From the NCBI RefSeq assembly GCF_048565625.1, contig NZ_JBLZUR010000001.1, positions 1 through 64,000 of the forward strand: a stretch of 64,000 bases of DNA, written 5' to 3'. The notes under the pieces were generated by a model. It was given only the letters and a program-made list of their open reading frames with translations. It made no database searches and was not told the origin of the DNA. Below are positions 1-7,682 of the stretch, piece after piece; the first letter of the stretch is position 1, and each line of letters opens with the position of its first letter. Origin of the DNA: JBLZUR01 sp048565625 (GTDB lineage Bacteria > Pseudomonadota > Alphaproteobacteria > Sphingomonadales > Sphingomonadaceae). The translations under genes and the position numbers were made by a program.

Positions 1-53
1 TGTAGCGTCAGGTCCTGGTCGGAGGTCGAGACACGCGCATAACCAACCAGCAT
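1..53 (-). CDS. Tn3-type serine resolvase, N-terminal fragment cut by window edge
   Basis: Reading leftward from an ATG at 53, the frame gives M-L-V-G-Y-A-R-V-S-T-S-D-Q-D, the hallmark start of a serine resolvase/invertase. The Ser of the YARVS motif is the catalytic nucleophile that forms the phosphoserine link to DNA. Only 17 codons lie inside the window; the rest continues to the left. The dyad immediately upstream (53-95) fits the usual place of a res site beside tnpR. The window therefore starts in another Tn3-like element, distinct in sequence from the resolvases at 23.9 and 51.5 kb. Confidence 0.75.
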   Translation of the reverse strand, partial: MLVGYARVSTSDQDLTL

Positions 54-95
54 GAGTCCCGTTATCCCATCTCAAACAGCGAATTTCGGGACTCA
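53..95. repeat. Inverted repeat upstream of the resolvase, probable res-site part
   Basis: TGAGTCCCG (53-61) and CGGGACTCA (87-95) are perfect 9-bp inverted arms. A further TTCGGGAA-like half-site follows near 99-106. The position directly upstream of a tnpR start is where Tn3-family resolvases bind. The assignment as res is inferred from location and symmetry. Confidence 0.45.
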
Positions 96-237
96 TATTT
101 CGGGAACATATTTTGGGAAAGCCCCGGCGGGCATACAGCGGATTTTTGTGTCGGTCACGGTCGTCCCGTTGGAGGTTCCCAATCGGGAAGGCTGATAACC
201 GGCTCACCCATGGAATAAACCCGGACGAGCGTCGTCT

Positions 238-651
238 ATGCTTTCAGGACTGATGCGCCGGAGGCTTATGCGTAGACGATATTGGATGCTCGGTCTGACT
301 GCTTCGGCCCTGCTCACAGGCGCAGTCGCGGCCGCCCCTGCCGGTGGTTACGCCAGCATGGTGGCTGCCGCGATGGACCGGATGATGGCGGGCATGATGG
401 TCAAGCCGTCCGGCAACGTCGACCGCGACTTCGTCACGATGATGCTCCCGCATCATCAGGGTGCGATCGATATGGCAGTGGCGGAGCTGCGCTACGGCCA
501 TAACGAGCAGCTCAAGCGCATCGCGCAGGAGATCATCATCGATCAGCAGCAGGAGATTGCCGCTATGAAGTTGGCGATCGGTCAGCCGCTACCGCCTTCG
601 ACGCCGGCCCCGACGCAGGGCGGCGACCACCACAGCCCTATGGAGCACTGA
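238..651 (+). CDS. DUF305 family protein, exported
   Basis: The 137-residue protein has an arginine-rich start and a hydrophobic stretch at about residues 16-33, consistent with a signal peptide or anchor. The DUF305 signature MLPHHQGAIDMA lies at 69-80, followed by the paired helix rich in Q and E. The tail is His/Met rich (GGDHHSPMEH). DUF305 proteins are ferritin-like four-helix exported proteins often found near copper and silver resistance genes; biochemical function is not settled. Starts at 253 or 268 would give a more typical signal peptide. The next gene starts 1 bp after this stop, so it is the first gene of a four-gene operon. Confidence 0.85.
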   Translation: MLSGLMRRRLMRRRYWMLGLTASALLTGAVAAAPAGGYASMVAAAMDRMMAGMMVKPSGNVDRDFVTMMLPHHQGAIDMAVAELRYGHNEQLKRIAQEIIIDQQQEIAAMKLAIGQPLPPSTPAPTQGGDHHSPMEH

Positions 652-652
652 C

Positions 653-2092
653 ATGATCCGGACCATCCTGCGCTCGGCCGCCTTGCTGATGAGCGCCGCA
701 CCGGGCCTCGCCATGGCGCAGCAGGCGCCGTGGAACGCCAAGGACATGCCCGTCAGCCACCGCGACCGCGTCTATGCGTCCGAACAATTCTCCAACACGG
801 TGTCGGTGACGGACCCTGCCGACAACCGGCTGCTCGGCGTCATCAAGCTCGGCGATCCGCAGCCGATGAACTTCTCCCCGCTCTACAAGGGACAAGTGCT
901 GGTCCACGGCCTGGGCTTCTCGCCGGACGGGAAGACCTTGGCGGTCGTGTCGATCGGATCGAATGCCGTGTCGTGGATCGACACCGCCACCAACACGGTC
1001 AAACACACGACCTATGTCGGGCGCAGTCCGCACGAGGCGTTCTTCACGCCGGACGGAAAGGAGGTCTGGGTCACCGTTCGCGGCGAGGACTATATCGCCG
1101 TGCTCGATCCCGCGACGTACAAGGAAACCGGCCGCATCAAGACGCCCGGTGGTCCGGGTATGACGATCTTCTCGCCCGATGGGCGATACGGCTATGTCTG
1201 TTCCTCGTTCAATCCGGTGCTGGCCGTGTTCGATGTCGCAACCCACGCACAGGTCGGACAGGTGGCGCAGCCGAGCCCATTCTGCCCCAACATCGCCGCG
1301 ACGCCGGACGGCAAGCAGGCGTGGTTTACGCTAAAGGACATCGGCAAGACGGTCGCATTCGATGCCAGGCCACCCTTCACAATCCTCAAGGTGCTGGATA
1401 CCGGGCCGATCACCAATCACGTCAACTTCGCCCGCACGGCCAAGGGGCAGTTCGCCTATGTGACGGTCGGCGGGGAGAATGCGGTGAAGGTGTTCCGCAC
1501 GTCCGACTTCACGCTGGTGGCAACCATTCCAGTCGGCAAGATGCCGCACGGTGTCTGGCCGTCCGGCGACGGTCGGCGCATCTATGTCGGGCTGGAGAAT
1601 GCCGATGAGCTGGCCGCGATCGACACCGCTGGCAACACGGTCGTCGCTACCGTGCCGGTCGGACAGGCACCGCAGGCGATCGCCTATGTGCCGAACGCTG
1701 TTCCGACAGGCCCCGGCACCGACAATCTCCAGCCGCTCGGCACGGCCGGCAAGGCGTTGCATCTGACTATGGGGCCGATCGGCGGCAAGGGTGCGGCAAG
1801 CAGCATCACCCTCTTCGACCAAGGCATCATTCAGGTCGTGCAGAGTGCCGTTACCGGTTTGCAGCCCAAGAAGCCCTACATGCTCGTGCTGACCGCCAAC
1901 GCGGATGGTAGCGGCGCTGTAGAGCCGCTTGCCAACTTCATGAGCAACCCGGCGGGTGCGGCGATCGTCAACGCGTCGGGTCCGATCCGGCAGATCGTTC
2001 AAGGCAGCACCGCGACGCCCCGCTGTTTTCTGGCGGTCGCTGAGGTGGTGAACGGCGCGCCGGGACGCATCGTGCAGGTACAGCGCGACTGA
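653..2092 (+). CDS. YVTN-type beta-propeller protein, exported
   Basis: The 479-residue protein begins with a clear Sec signal peptide ending AMA-QQ near residue 22. The body has repeated blade motifs of the form FSPDGK and NTV-x-V-x-x-x-P-x-G, for example SPDGKTLAVVS and TPDGKEVWVT, typical of YVTN/lactonase-like beta-propellers. The last ~130 residues form a separate non-repeat domain. Such periplasmic propellers bind ligands or metals, and some accompany c-type cytochromes; no catalytic residues can be assigned here. It sits 1 bp after DUF305 and 1 bp before the sigma factor, so the four products are probably made together. Confidence 0.85.
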   Translation: MIRTILRSAALLMSAAPGLAMAQQAPWNAKDMPVSHRDRVYASEQFSNTVSVTDPADNRLLGVIKLGDPQPMNFSPLYKGQVLVHGLGFSPDGKTLAVVSIGSNAVSWIDTATNTVKHTTYVGRSPHEAFFTPDGKEVWVTVRGEDYIAVLDPATYKETGRIKTPGGPGMTIFSPDGRYGYVCSSFNPVLAVFDVATHAQVGQVAQPSPFCPNIAATPDGKQAWFTLKDIGKTVAFDARPPFTILKVLDTGPITNHVNFARTAKGQFAYVTVGGENAVKVFRTSDFTLVATIPVGKMPHGVWPSGDGRRIYVGLENADELAAIDTAGNTVVATVPVGQAPQAIAYVPNAVPTGPGTDNLQPLGTAGKALHLTMGPIGGKGAASSITLFDQGIIQVVQSAVTGLQPKKPYMLVLTANADGSGAVEPLANFMSNPAGAAIVNASGPIRQIVQGSTATPRCFLAVAEVVNGAPGRIVQVQRD

Positions 2093-2093
2093 C

Positions 2094-2603
2094 ATGGACC
2101 CGCTTGCCGCCGCGATCGAGCCCCTGATCCCCGGTCTGCGCCGCTATGCCCGGTCGTGGTTGCGCGATCGGGCAATGGCAGATGACGTGGTGCAGGATTG
2201 TCTCGAGCGCGCGGTCGGGCGCTGGCGACAACGACGCGGGGCGGAGGTGCGCCCATGGGTCTATACGATCCTGCACAATCTGTTGGTCGACCATCAGCGG
2301 CAGCATAGCCGGCGAGGCACAGCGGTTCCGCTCCACCTCGTGGACGACGCCACGCTCGGCCGTCCGGCCGATCAGGAAACAGGCCTACACCACCGCGACC
2401 TGCTGCGCGCCCTTGATGCGTTGCCCGAGGAGCAGCGAACGGTGCTGCTCCTCGTATCGGTCGAGGGCCTGCCCTATGCGGAGGTCGCTGCCGTTGTCGG
2501 CGTGCCGCTGGGCACGGTGATGTCGCGCATATCCCGGGCGCGCGACCGACTGGCGACCCTCCTCCGGGAGGGTGAACGGCCGCGATTGAGGAGCGTGCAA
2601 TGA
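2094..2603 (+). CDS. ECF RNA polymerase sigma factor
   Basis: This 169-residue protein has the sigma-70 region 2 helix (ADDVVQDCLERA near residues 29-40 and PWVYTILHNLLVDHQR) and region 4 (LPEEQRTVLLLVSVEGLPYAEVAAVVGVPLGTVMSRISRARDRL split over about 105-150). It recruits core RNA polymerase to a small set of promoters. It starts 1 bp after the propeller gene and overlaps the anti-sigma gene by ATGA (2600-2603), the usual sigma/anti-sigma coupling. Its likely targets include its own operon, but no matching promoter could be confirmed upstream of 238. Confidence 0.9.
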   Translation: MDPLAAAIEPLIPGLRRYARSWLRDRAMADDVVQDCLERAVGRWRQRRGAEVRPWVYTILHNLLVDHQRQHSRRGTAVPLHLVDDATLGRPADQETGLHHRDLLRALDALPEEQRTVLLLVSVEGLPYAEVAAVVGVPLGTVMSRISRARDRLATLLREGERPRLRSVQ

Positions 2604-3370
2604 CCAGCCCGATCGGCGAGGACGATCTGGCCGCATGGATCGATGGCAGGCTGTCGCCCGAGCGGCAGCGCCTGGTCGACGCCTATCTTGAAGGCCAGCC
2701 GGACCTGCATGCCCGTTTGCGGGAACAGGCGGAGCAGGCGCGAGCCCTTGCATCCCTGTTTGCCCCGATCGCGGATGAACCGATCCCGGCGACGATGCGC
2801 GTCGCAGCCATCAGGGGGCGGCAACGTCAGCCGCGATGGCAATTCGCCATCGCCGCGTCACTTCTGCTGGCGGTCGGGTTTGGCGGTGGTTGGTCGAGCG
2901 CGAAGTGGAGCGGTGAACCCCGCGCAGGCATCGCGGCGCTGGCCAACGAGGCGAGTGACAATTTCCGTGTCTATGCCGCCGACCGGATACGACCGGCGGA
3001 GATCGGTCCGGATCAGCGCGCCATGCTGATCCGATGGACCTCCGCCCGTTTGGGTGAGCGCGTCACCATCCCGGACCTCAGCACAGCCGGCTATCGCTAT
3101 GGTGGGGGGCGACTGGTCGCGACGCCTCACGGCCCTGCGGCACTGCTCCTCTACGACGGACCGCAAGCGTCGAAACTCGCGGTGCTGACGAGGCCTATGC
3201 AGATCGACAAGACTGCGAGCATGACCAGCACGTCCAGCGGGACCATGGGCCGGGTCACATGGGCAGTCGACGGGATCGGCTATAGTGTGGTGGGCGAGCG
3301 GCCTGCGGCCGAGCTGCATCCGATTGCCGATGAAGTCCGGCGGCAGGCCGATGCGGCGCTGGTGTCCTGA
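2600..3370 (+). CDS. Transmembrane anti-sigma factor
   Basis: The 256-residue protein has a cytoplasmic N-terminal helical region (EDDLAAWIDGRLSPERQ near 7-23), one membrane segment at about 80-98, and a periplasmic C-terminal domain. This is the standard layout of anti-sigma factors of the RsiW/ChrR-like fold, although no zinc HxxxCxxC motif is visible. It overlaps the sigma gene by 4 bp. By family knowledge it holds the sigma factor at the membrane until a periplasmic signal releases it. The exported DUF305 and propeller proteins encoded upstream are plausible sensors or outputs. Confidence 0.85.
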   Translation: MTSPIGEDDLAAWIDGRLSPERQRLVDAYLEGQPDLHARLREQAEQARALASLFAPIADEPIPATMRVAAIRGRQRQPRWQFAIAASLLLAVGFGGGWSSAKWSGEPRAGIAALANEASDNFRVYAADRIRPAEIGPDQRAMLIRWTSARLGERVTIPDLSTAGYRYGGGRLVATPHGPAALLLYDGPQASKLAVLTRPMQIDKTASMTSTSSGTMGRVTWAVDGIGYSVVGERPAAELHPIADEVRRQADAALVS

Positions 3371-3422
3371 TAGCGCCCTTGCTGCTCCTCAGCGCCGACA
3401 GGCACCGGGCGGGCCAGCGCGA

Positions 3423-3539
3423 TCAGGGCTTGCGCTCGGCATCCTTCCTGGCGGCCTCGGCCGGCGTCAGGCGGGCTCGCTCGCGGATGTGGCGTTCCAG
3501 CGGCGCGCCGACGAACAGGACGAGCATCGCAAGGATCAC
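3423..3539 (-). CDS. Possible small membrane protein or gene remnant (38 aa)
   Basis: A leftward frame from GTG at 3539 to TGA at 3423 encodes a hydrophobic stretch (VILAMLVLFVGAPLE) followed by a charged tail RHIRERARLTPAEAARKDAERKP. The composition looks like a real single-pass membrane protein tail rather than a random frame. No convincing ribosome site or ATG was found; a stop lies six codons before the GTG. It may be the 3' end of a decayed gene. No family is recognised. Confidence 0.3.
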   Translation of the reverse strand: MILAMLVLFVGAPLERHIRERARLTPAEAARKDAERKP

Positions 3540-3632
3540 CCCGCCAGTGATGAGCGGTCATGGACGATCAAACGTCGCAGGCCCGCCTAACGCTCCAAGT
3601 CTTCGAGACCATCGCAGACGAAAGGCTGCCGA

Positions 3633-3658
3633 TCATTCCGATATCCAGATTGGAATGA
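3633..3658. promoter_or_regulatory. Palindrome, candidate LysR operator
   Basis: TCATTCC and GGAATGA are perfect 7-bp arms separated by 12 bp, with the outer A/T-N11-type symmetry expected of LysR binding sites. The palindrome ends 49 bp before the LysR start codon, which suits autoregulation and control of the downstream sulfite genes. Its role is inferred from position. Confidence 0.5.
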
Positions 3659-3707
3659 CCATATCAAACGGTTGGTCGTATCGATCTAAGTACGCGATAT
3701 ATGCTGC

Positions 3708-4580
3708 ATGACCCTGGAGCAGCTCAGAATCTTCGTCGGTGTCGCGGAGCGCGAACACGTCACCAAGGCAGCGGAGGTGCTGAACGTCACGCAGTCCGCT
3801 GCCTCCGGCGCGATTGCTGCCCTCGAAGCGCGCTACGGGGTTCCTCTGTTTCACCGCGTCGGGCGTGGCATCCAGCTGACCGAAGCAGGCCGCGGCTTTC
3901 TGGAGGAAGCGCGCGCGGTGCTGGGGCGGGCAGCGCATGCCGAGACGATGCTGGCGGACTATGCCGGGCTTGCCCGTGGTTCATTGCGGATCGTCGCCAG
4001 CCAGACGATCGCGAGCTACTGGTTGCCGGCAAAGCTAGCCGCCTTCCACGAACGCCACCCGCAGATCGCGGTCGAACTGGCGATCGACAACACCGAAGGT
4101 GCGGCAGCGCAGGTCCTGAGCGGCGCGGCGGAGCTCGGTTTCGTCGAGGGCGAGGTGGACGAACCGGCGCTCGCCCACTGGCATGTCGGGCGTGATCCGA
4201 TGGTGCTGGTCGGCCGCGAGGACACCGGGCGCGTCGACGAGGACTGGCTGCGCACTGAACGCTGGATCGTCCGTGAGCTGGGATCGGGTACGCGCTCGAC
4301 CTTCGAGGACGTGCTGCGAACGCGCGGGTTTGATCCGGCCCAGCTGACGATAGCGATGACGCTGCCGTCCAACGAGGCGGTGCGCACCGCCGTCGAGGCG
4401 GGTGCCGGCGTTGCCGTCTTGTCGCGATTGGTCGTCGCGCGCGCGCTCAAGGCCGGTGACCTTGTCGAGCTGCCGCTCGGGCTGCCCGACCGCGCCTTTC
4501 ACGCGCTGCGCCACAAGGAACGCTATCGCACCCGCGCGGCCGACGCGCTGACGGACCTCATCAAGGAGCAGGTCGCATGA
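3708..4580 (+). CDS. LysR-family transcriptional regulator
   Basis: The 290-residue protein has the N-terminal winged helix-turn-helix (residues 1-60: VTKAAEVLNVTQSAASGAIAAL) and a two-lobed ligand-binding domain from about residue 88 (RGSLRIVASQTIASYWLP). This type senses a small molecule and activates adjacent genes. Its stop overlaps the ATG of the TDT transporter (ATGA at 4577-4580), and all downstream genes run in the same direction, so it is probably co-transcribed with its targets. Sulfite or a sulfur metabolite is a reasonable inducer given the neighbours; this is inference. Confidence 0.88.
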   Translation: MTLEQLRIFVGVAEREHVTKAAEVLNVTQSAASGAIAALEARYGVPLFHRVGRGIQLTEAGRGFLEEARAVLGRAAHAETMLADYAGLARGSLRIVASQTIASYWLPAKLAAFHERHPQIAVELAIDNTEGAAAQVLSGAAELGFVEGEVDEPALAHWHVGRDPMVLVGREDTGRVDEDWLRTERWIVRELGSGTRSTFEDVLRTRGFDPAQLTIAMTLPSNEAVRTAVEAGAGVAVLSRLVVARALKAGDLVELPLGLPDRAFHALRHKERYRTRAADALTDLIKEQVA

Positions 4581-5728
4581 CTGCCGACACGCACTCCGTT
4601 CTCAGCGGCCTCAAGCCGCTCAGCCGGCTCGATCATCCCCGCGAGATGATTCGTCAGTTCACGCCCAACTGGTTCGCCGCGACGATGGGCACCGGTATCC
4701 TCGCGCTCGCGCTGCCGCAGGTGCCCGGCATCGGGCCTTCGCTTAAACCCGTCGGCGAGGTGTTGTGGTTCTTCAATATCGCACTCTTCGCGCTGTTCGC
4801 CGGCCTTTATGGCGCGCGCTGGGTGATGTTCGGGCACGAGGCGCGGCGCATCTTCGGGCATAACACCGTGTCGATGTTCATCGGCACCATCCCGATGGGC
4901 CTCGCGACGATCATCAACGGCTGCCTCGCCTTCGGCATCGCACGGTTCGGGAATGGCATCGTACCGGTCGCACACGTCCTGTGGTGGATCGACGCCGCCA
5001 TGTCGCTCGCCTGTGGCGTGCTGATCCCGTACATGATGTTCACCCGTCACGAGCACAGCCTGGACGGCATGACCGCGGTATGGTTGCTGCCGGTCGTCGC
5101 TGCCGAAGTGGCGGGCGCCAGCGGCGGGCTGCTCGCGCCGCATCTGGCCGATCCTCACGCGCAGCTCGTCACGCTTGCGACCTCCTATGTGCTGTGGGCC
5201 TATTCGGTGCCGGTCGCGTTCGGCATCCTCGCCATCCTCATCCTGCGCATGGCGCTCCACAAACTGCCGCAGGAGAGCATGGCGGCGTCCTCCTGGCTGG
5301 CGCTGGGACCGATCGGCACGGGTGCTCTGGGCATGCTGGTGCTCGGGGCGGACGCGCCGGCTATCCTCGCGGCGCACGGGCTGGCCGGTATCGGTGCCGT
5401 CGCGCAAGGGATCGGCGTTGTGGCCGGACTCTGCCTGTGGGGCTTCGGCCTGTGGTGGCTGGCGCTCGCGACGCTCATCACCATCCGCTACTGGCGCGCC
5501 GGCGTCCCGTTCAACCTGGGCTGGTGGGGCTATACCTTTCCGCTCGGCGTCTACACCGTCGCCACCTTACGCCTAGGCACGACGCTGAACCTCGGTTTCT
5601 TCGGTTTCGTCGGCACGGTGCTGACAGTCGCGCTTGCGGCGATGTGGCTGCTCGTCGGCGCCAAGACGCTGGCCGGCGCATGGCGCGGCAACCTGTTCGT
5701 CTCACCCTGCATCGCCACCCCGAACTGA
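4577..5728 (+). CDS. TDT/SLAC1-family anion transporter, probable sulfite exporter
   Basis: The 383-residue protein is strongly hydrophobic with about ten membrane segments and begins with the family's N-terminal motif FTPNWFAATMGTGILA (near residues 29-44). The family includes TehA, plant SLAC1 anion channels and the fungal sulfite pump Ssu1. The gene lies between a LysR regulator and a sulfite dehydrogenase-cytochrome pair, so sulfite efflux is the best guess. Dicarboxylate or tellurite-related transport is the alternative that the family alone would allow. Confidence 0.8.
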   Translation: MTADTHSVLSGLKPLSRLDHPREMIRQFTPNWFAATMGTGILALALPQVPGIGPSLKPVGEVLWFFNIALFALFAGLYGARWVMFGHEARRIFGHNTVSMFIGTIPMGLATIINGCLAFGIARFGNGIVPVAHVLWWIDAAMSLACGVLIPYMMFTRHEHSLDGMTAVWLLPVVAAEVAGASGGLLAPHLADPHAQLVTLATSYVLWAYSVPVAFGILAILILRMALHKLPQESMAASSWLALGPIGTGALGMLVLGADAPAILAAHGLAGIGAVAQGIGVVAGLCLWGFGLWWLALATLITIRYWRAGVPFNLGWWGYTFPLGVYTVATLRLGTTLNLGFFGFVGTVLTVALAAMWLLVGAKTLAGAWRGNLFVSPCIATPN

Positions 5729-5817
5729 TCCGCCATGATGATCGGATCAGTCGGTCCGATCACTTGCGAAACGCCCCTTCGATCCGCCAGCGTGGCTGGC
5801 CACAGGAGAGCCTTGTC

Positions 5818-7053
5818 ATGGACAATTTCGACGCCGAACTGGCGAGTGAGACCAGCCGTCGCCGCTTTCTCAGGCATGCCGCGCTCGGTACCGCCGGCCT
5901 TGCCGCCGCGCCGGCACTGGCGCAGCAGCTCGTCGACCTGAAGCTGCCTGGCGGCAATGCCGAACGGCCGATGACCAGCGCCTTTCCCGGCAAGGGCAGC
6001 ATGATCCTCCAGCGTGTCCATCCGCCCTTGCTGGAAACGCCGATGGACGTGTTCGACAAGTCGGTGTTCACGCCCAACGACCAGTTCTTCGTCCGCTGGC
6101 ACTGGGCCGACATCCCGACCTCGATCGATGTCGAGACTTTCCGCCTCAACGTCTTCGGCCACGTCAACCGACCGCTGTCGATCAGCCTCGCCCAGCTGCT
6201 GCGCCTGCCGCGGGTCGAGATGGCGGCGGTCAACCAATGCTCGGGAAACAGCCGTGGGCTGTTCCAGCCACGTGTTGCCGGCGCGCAATGGGGCAACGGC
6301 GCGATGGGCAATGCCAAATGGCTCGGTGTGCGCCTGCGCGACGTGCTCGACCTCGCCGGGGTCAAGACAGGCGCGGTGCAGGTGCGCTTCGGTGCGCTCG
6401 ATCAACCGGTCGTGGCGGGCGCCCCTGACTTTGAGAAGGCGCTCGACATCGACCATGCCCGCGACGGCGAAGTGATGATCGCCTTCGGCATGAACGGCGA
6501 GCAGCTGCCGCTCCTCAATGGCTTTCCCTGCCGGCTGATCGTGCCGGGCTGGTACTCGACCTATTGGGTCAAGATGCTGAACTCGATCGAGGTACTGCCC
6601 GGCCCCGACGACCAGTATTGGATGGCCAAGGCCTACAAGATCCCCGCGACGCCGGGCGCGAATGTCGCGCCCGGCGCCAGAGACTTCCCGACTGTCCCCA
6701 TCAACCGCATGATCCCGCGCAGCTGGATGACCAGCCTGCCCGATGGCCAGACGATAGCCTATGAGGCATCGATCCCGGTCGGCGGCATCGCGATGGGCGG
6801 CGACTGCGGCGTCGCCAAGGTCGATGTATCGTCGGACGGAGGCCGCACCTGGTACAGGACGACGCTCGGAGCGGACGAGGGCAGGTACAGCTTCCGTCGG
6901 TGGGATGGTCGCGTGCCGCTGCGACGCGGTGCCAACCCGATCATGGTGCGCTGCTGGAACACCAACGGTGTCGCCCAGCCGATGAAGCCGATCTGGAACC
7001 CGGGCGGGTTCATGCGCGGCAATATCGAGACCACCACCATCATCGCGGCCTGA
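5818..7053 (+). CDS. sorA: Sulfite dehydrogenase, molybdopterin subunit (SorA-like)
   Basis: This 411-residue enzyme has a twin-arginine signal (SRRRFLRHA, residues 13-21) ending near APALAQQ, so it is exported folded with its cofactor. The sulfite-oxidase-type molybdopterin domain contains the Mo-ligand cysteine in VNQCSGNSRG (C141), and the C-terminal dimerisation domain follows from about residue 290. It oxidises sulfite to sulfate in the periplasm and passes electrons to the cytochrome encoded next. The ATG at 5818 has an AGGAGAG ribosome site; the open frame reaches upstream to 4981, but that part only shadows the transporter gene. A SoxC-like role is less likely without other sox genes. 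Confidence 0.85.
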   Translation: MDNFDAELASETSRRRFLRHAALGTAGLAAAPALAQQLVDLKLPGGNAERPMTSAFPGKGSMILQRVHPPLLETPMDVFDKSVFTPNDQFFVRWHWADIPTSIDVETFRLNVFGHVNRPLSISLAQLLRLPRVEMAAVNQCSGNSRGLFQPRVAGAQWGNGAMGNAKWLGVRLRDVLDLAGVKTGAVQVRFGALDQPVVAGAPDFEKALDIDHARDGEVMIAFGMNGEQLPLLNGFPCRLIVPGWYSTYWVKMLNSIEVLPGPDDQYWMAKAYKIPATPGANVAPGARDFPTVPINRMIPRSWMTSLPDGQTIAYEASIPVGGIAMGGDCGVAKVDVSSDGGRTWYRTTLGADEGRYSFRRWDGRVPLRRGANPIMVRCWNTNGVAQPMKPIWNPGGFMRGNIETTTIIAA

Positions 7054-7065
7054 GGAGCGAGTAGC

Positions 7066-7548
7066 ATGAAGACCCCGTCTCCCGGCATCATGGCCGCTGG
7101 CCTGATCGGCCTGACCGGCATTATCCTCGTCTCGATCGGGGCGCCGAGCAGCCGCAAGGCGCCTGCCCCGATCTCCGAGACATCCGAGCCGGCACCGCCC
7201 ACCAGCGTCTCAGCCCGCGGCTTTTCGCTCGCCTCGACCAGCGTCGACCTGCCGGTCGATGACGCTACCTACCCCGATGGTCCGCACGCCGACGTCATCA
7301 ACGCCAACTGCACTTCGTGCCACTCGGCCAGCATGGCGCTAACTCAGCCTGCGCTATCGGCGGACCAGTGGAAGGCGACCGTCACCAAGATGCGTGAGGT
7401 GTACAAGGCGCCGGTGGCCGAGAAGGACGTTGACGCGATCGTTGCTTATCTCACCGCTATGCCGAGCCAGAAAGCGGCACCCGCAACCGGCAAGGCACAG
7501 GATCCCGACCCCAAGGTGGCTCCTGATGTCTCAGGTGGAACCGGATAA
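7066..7548 (+). CDS. sorB: Membrane-anchored cytochrome c, SorB-like electron acceptor
   Basis: The 160-residue protein has one N-terminal membrane segment (about residues 9-26) and a single CxxCH heme site (C82-T-S-C85-H86). A methionine in TKMREVY is the likely distal ligand. The gene begins 12 bp after the sulfite dehydrogenase stop, matching the SorAB arrangement in which the cytochrome takes electrons from the molybdenum subunit. The C-terminal tail is proline and lysine rich and probably unstructured. Confidence 0.82.
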   Translation: MKTPSPGIMAAGLIGLTGIILVSIGAPSSRKAPAPISETSEPAPPTSVSARGFSLASTSVDLPVDDATYPDGPHADVINANCTSCHSASMALTQPALSADQWKATVTKMREVYKAPVAEKDVDAIVAYLTAMPSQKAAPATGKAQDPDPKVAPDVSGGTG

Positions 7549-7601
7549 GCAAACCTCTCGCATAATCTAAAAAGGCGATTTCGACAGACGATCGGCAGCC
7601 T

Positions 7602-7682
7602 TCAGTAGGACTTTTTCAACAGCCACGGCCGCTTGCTCTCGGCAAGCGTGCCGTCGAGGTCGAAGGCGATCAGCCACTTCAT
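7602..7682 (-). pseudogene. HAD-superfamily hydrolase, 26-codon N-terminal stub
   Basis: An ATG at 7682 overlaps the stop of the upstream ATPase gene (ATGA) and encodes MKWLIAFDLDGTLAESKRPW followed by LLKKSY and a TGA at 7602. The DxDGTLAESK motif is the first catalytic motif of HAD phosphatases such as phosphomannomutase-like enzymes. All other HAD motifs are missing, so it is a truncated gene or a recombination scar that kept the start of the next operon member. It cannot form an active phosphatase. Confidence 0.6.

Larger units (their letters stand above)
3371..3707. other. Intergenic region between anti-sigma and LysR genes
   Basis: This 337-bp gap holds one possible short leftward reading frame (3423-3539) and a 7-12-7 palindrome (3633-3658) just upstream of the LysR start. 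No RNA gene or strong terminator was recognised. Confidence 0.6.

Noticed and set aside
4981..5817. N-terminal extension of the sulfite dehydrogenase frame
   Set aside because: The extension overlaps the TDT transporter gene in another frame. The Tat signal begins exactly at the ATG at 5818, which has a good ribosome site.
5551..6456. A 301-codon minus-strand frame over the sulfite dehydrogenase
   Set aside because: Antisense shadow with no signal or domain; the opposite strand carries a complete enzyme.
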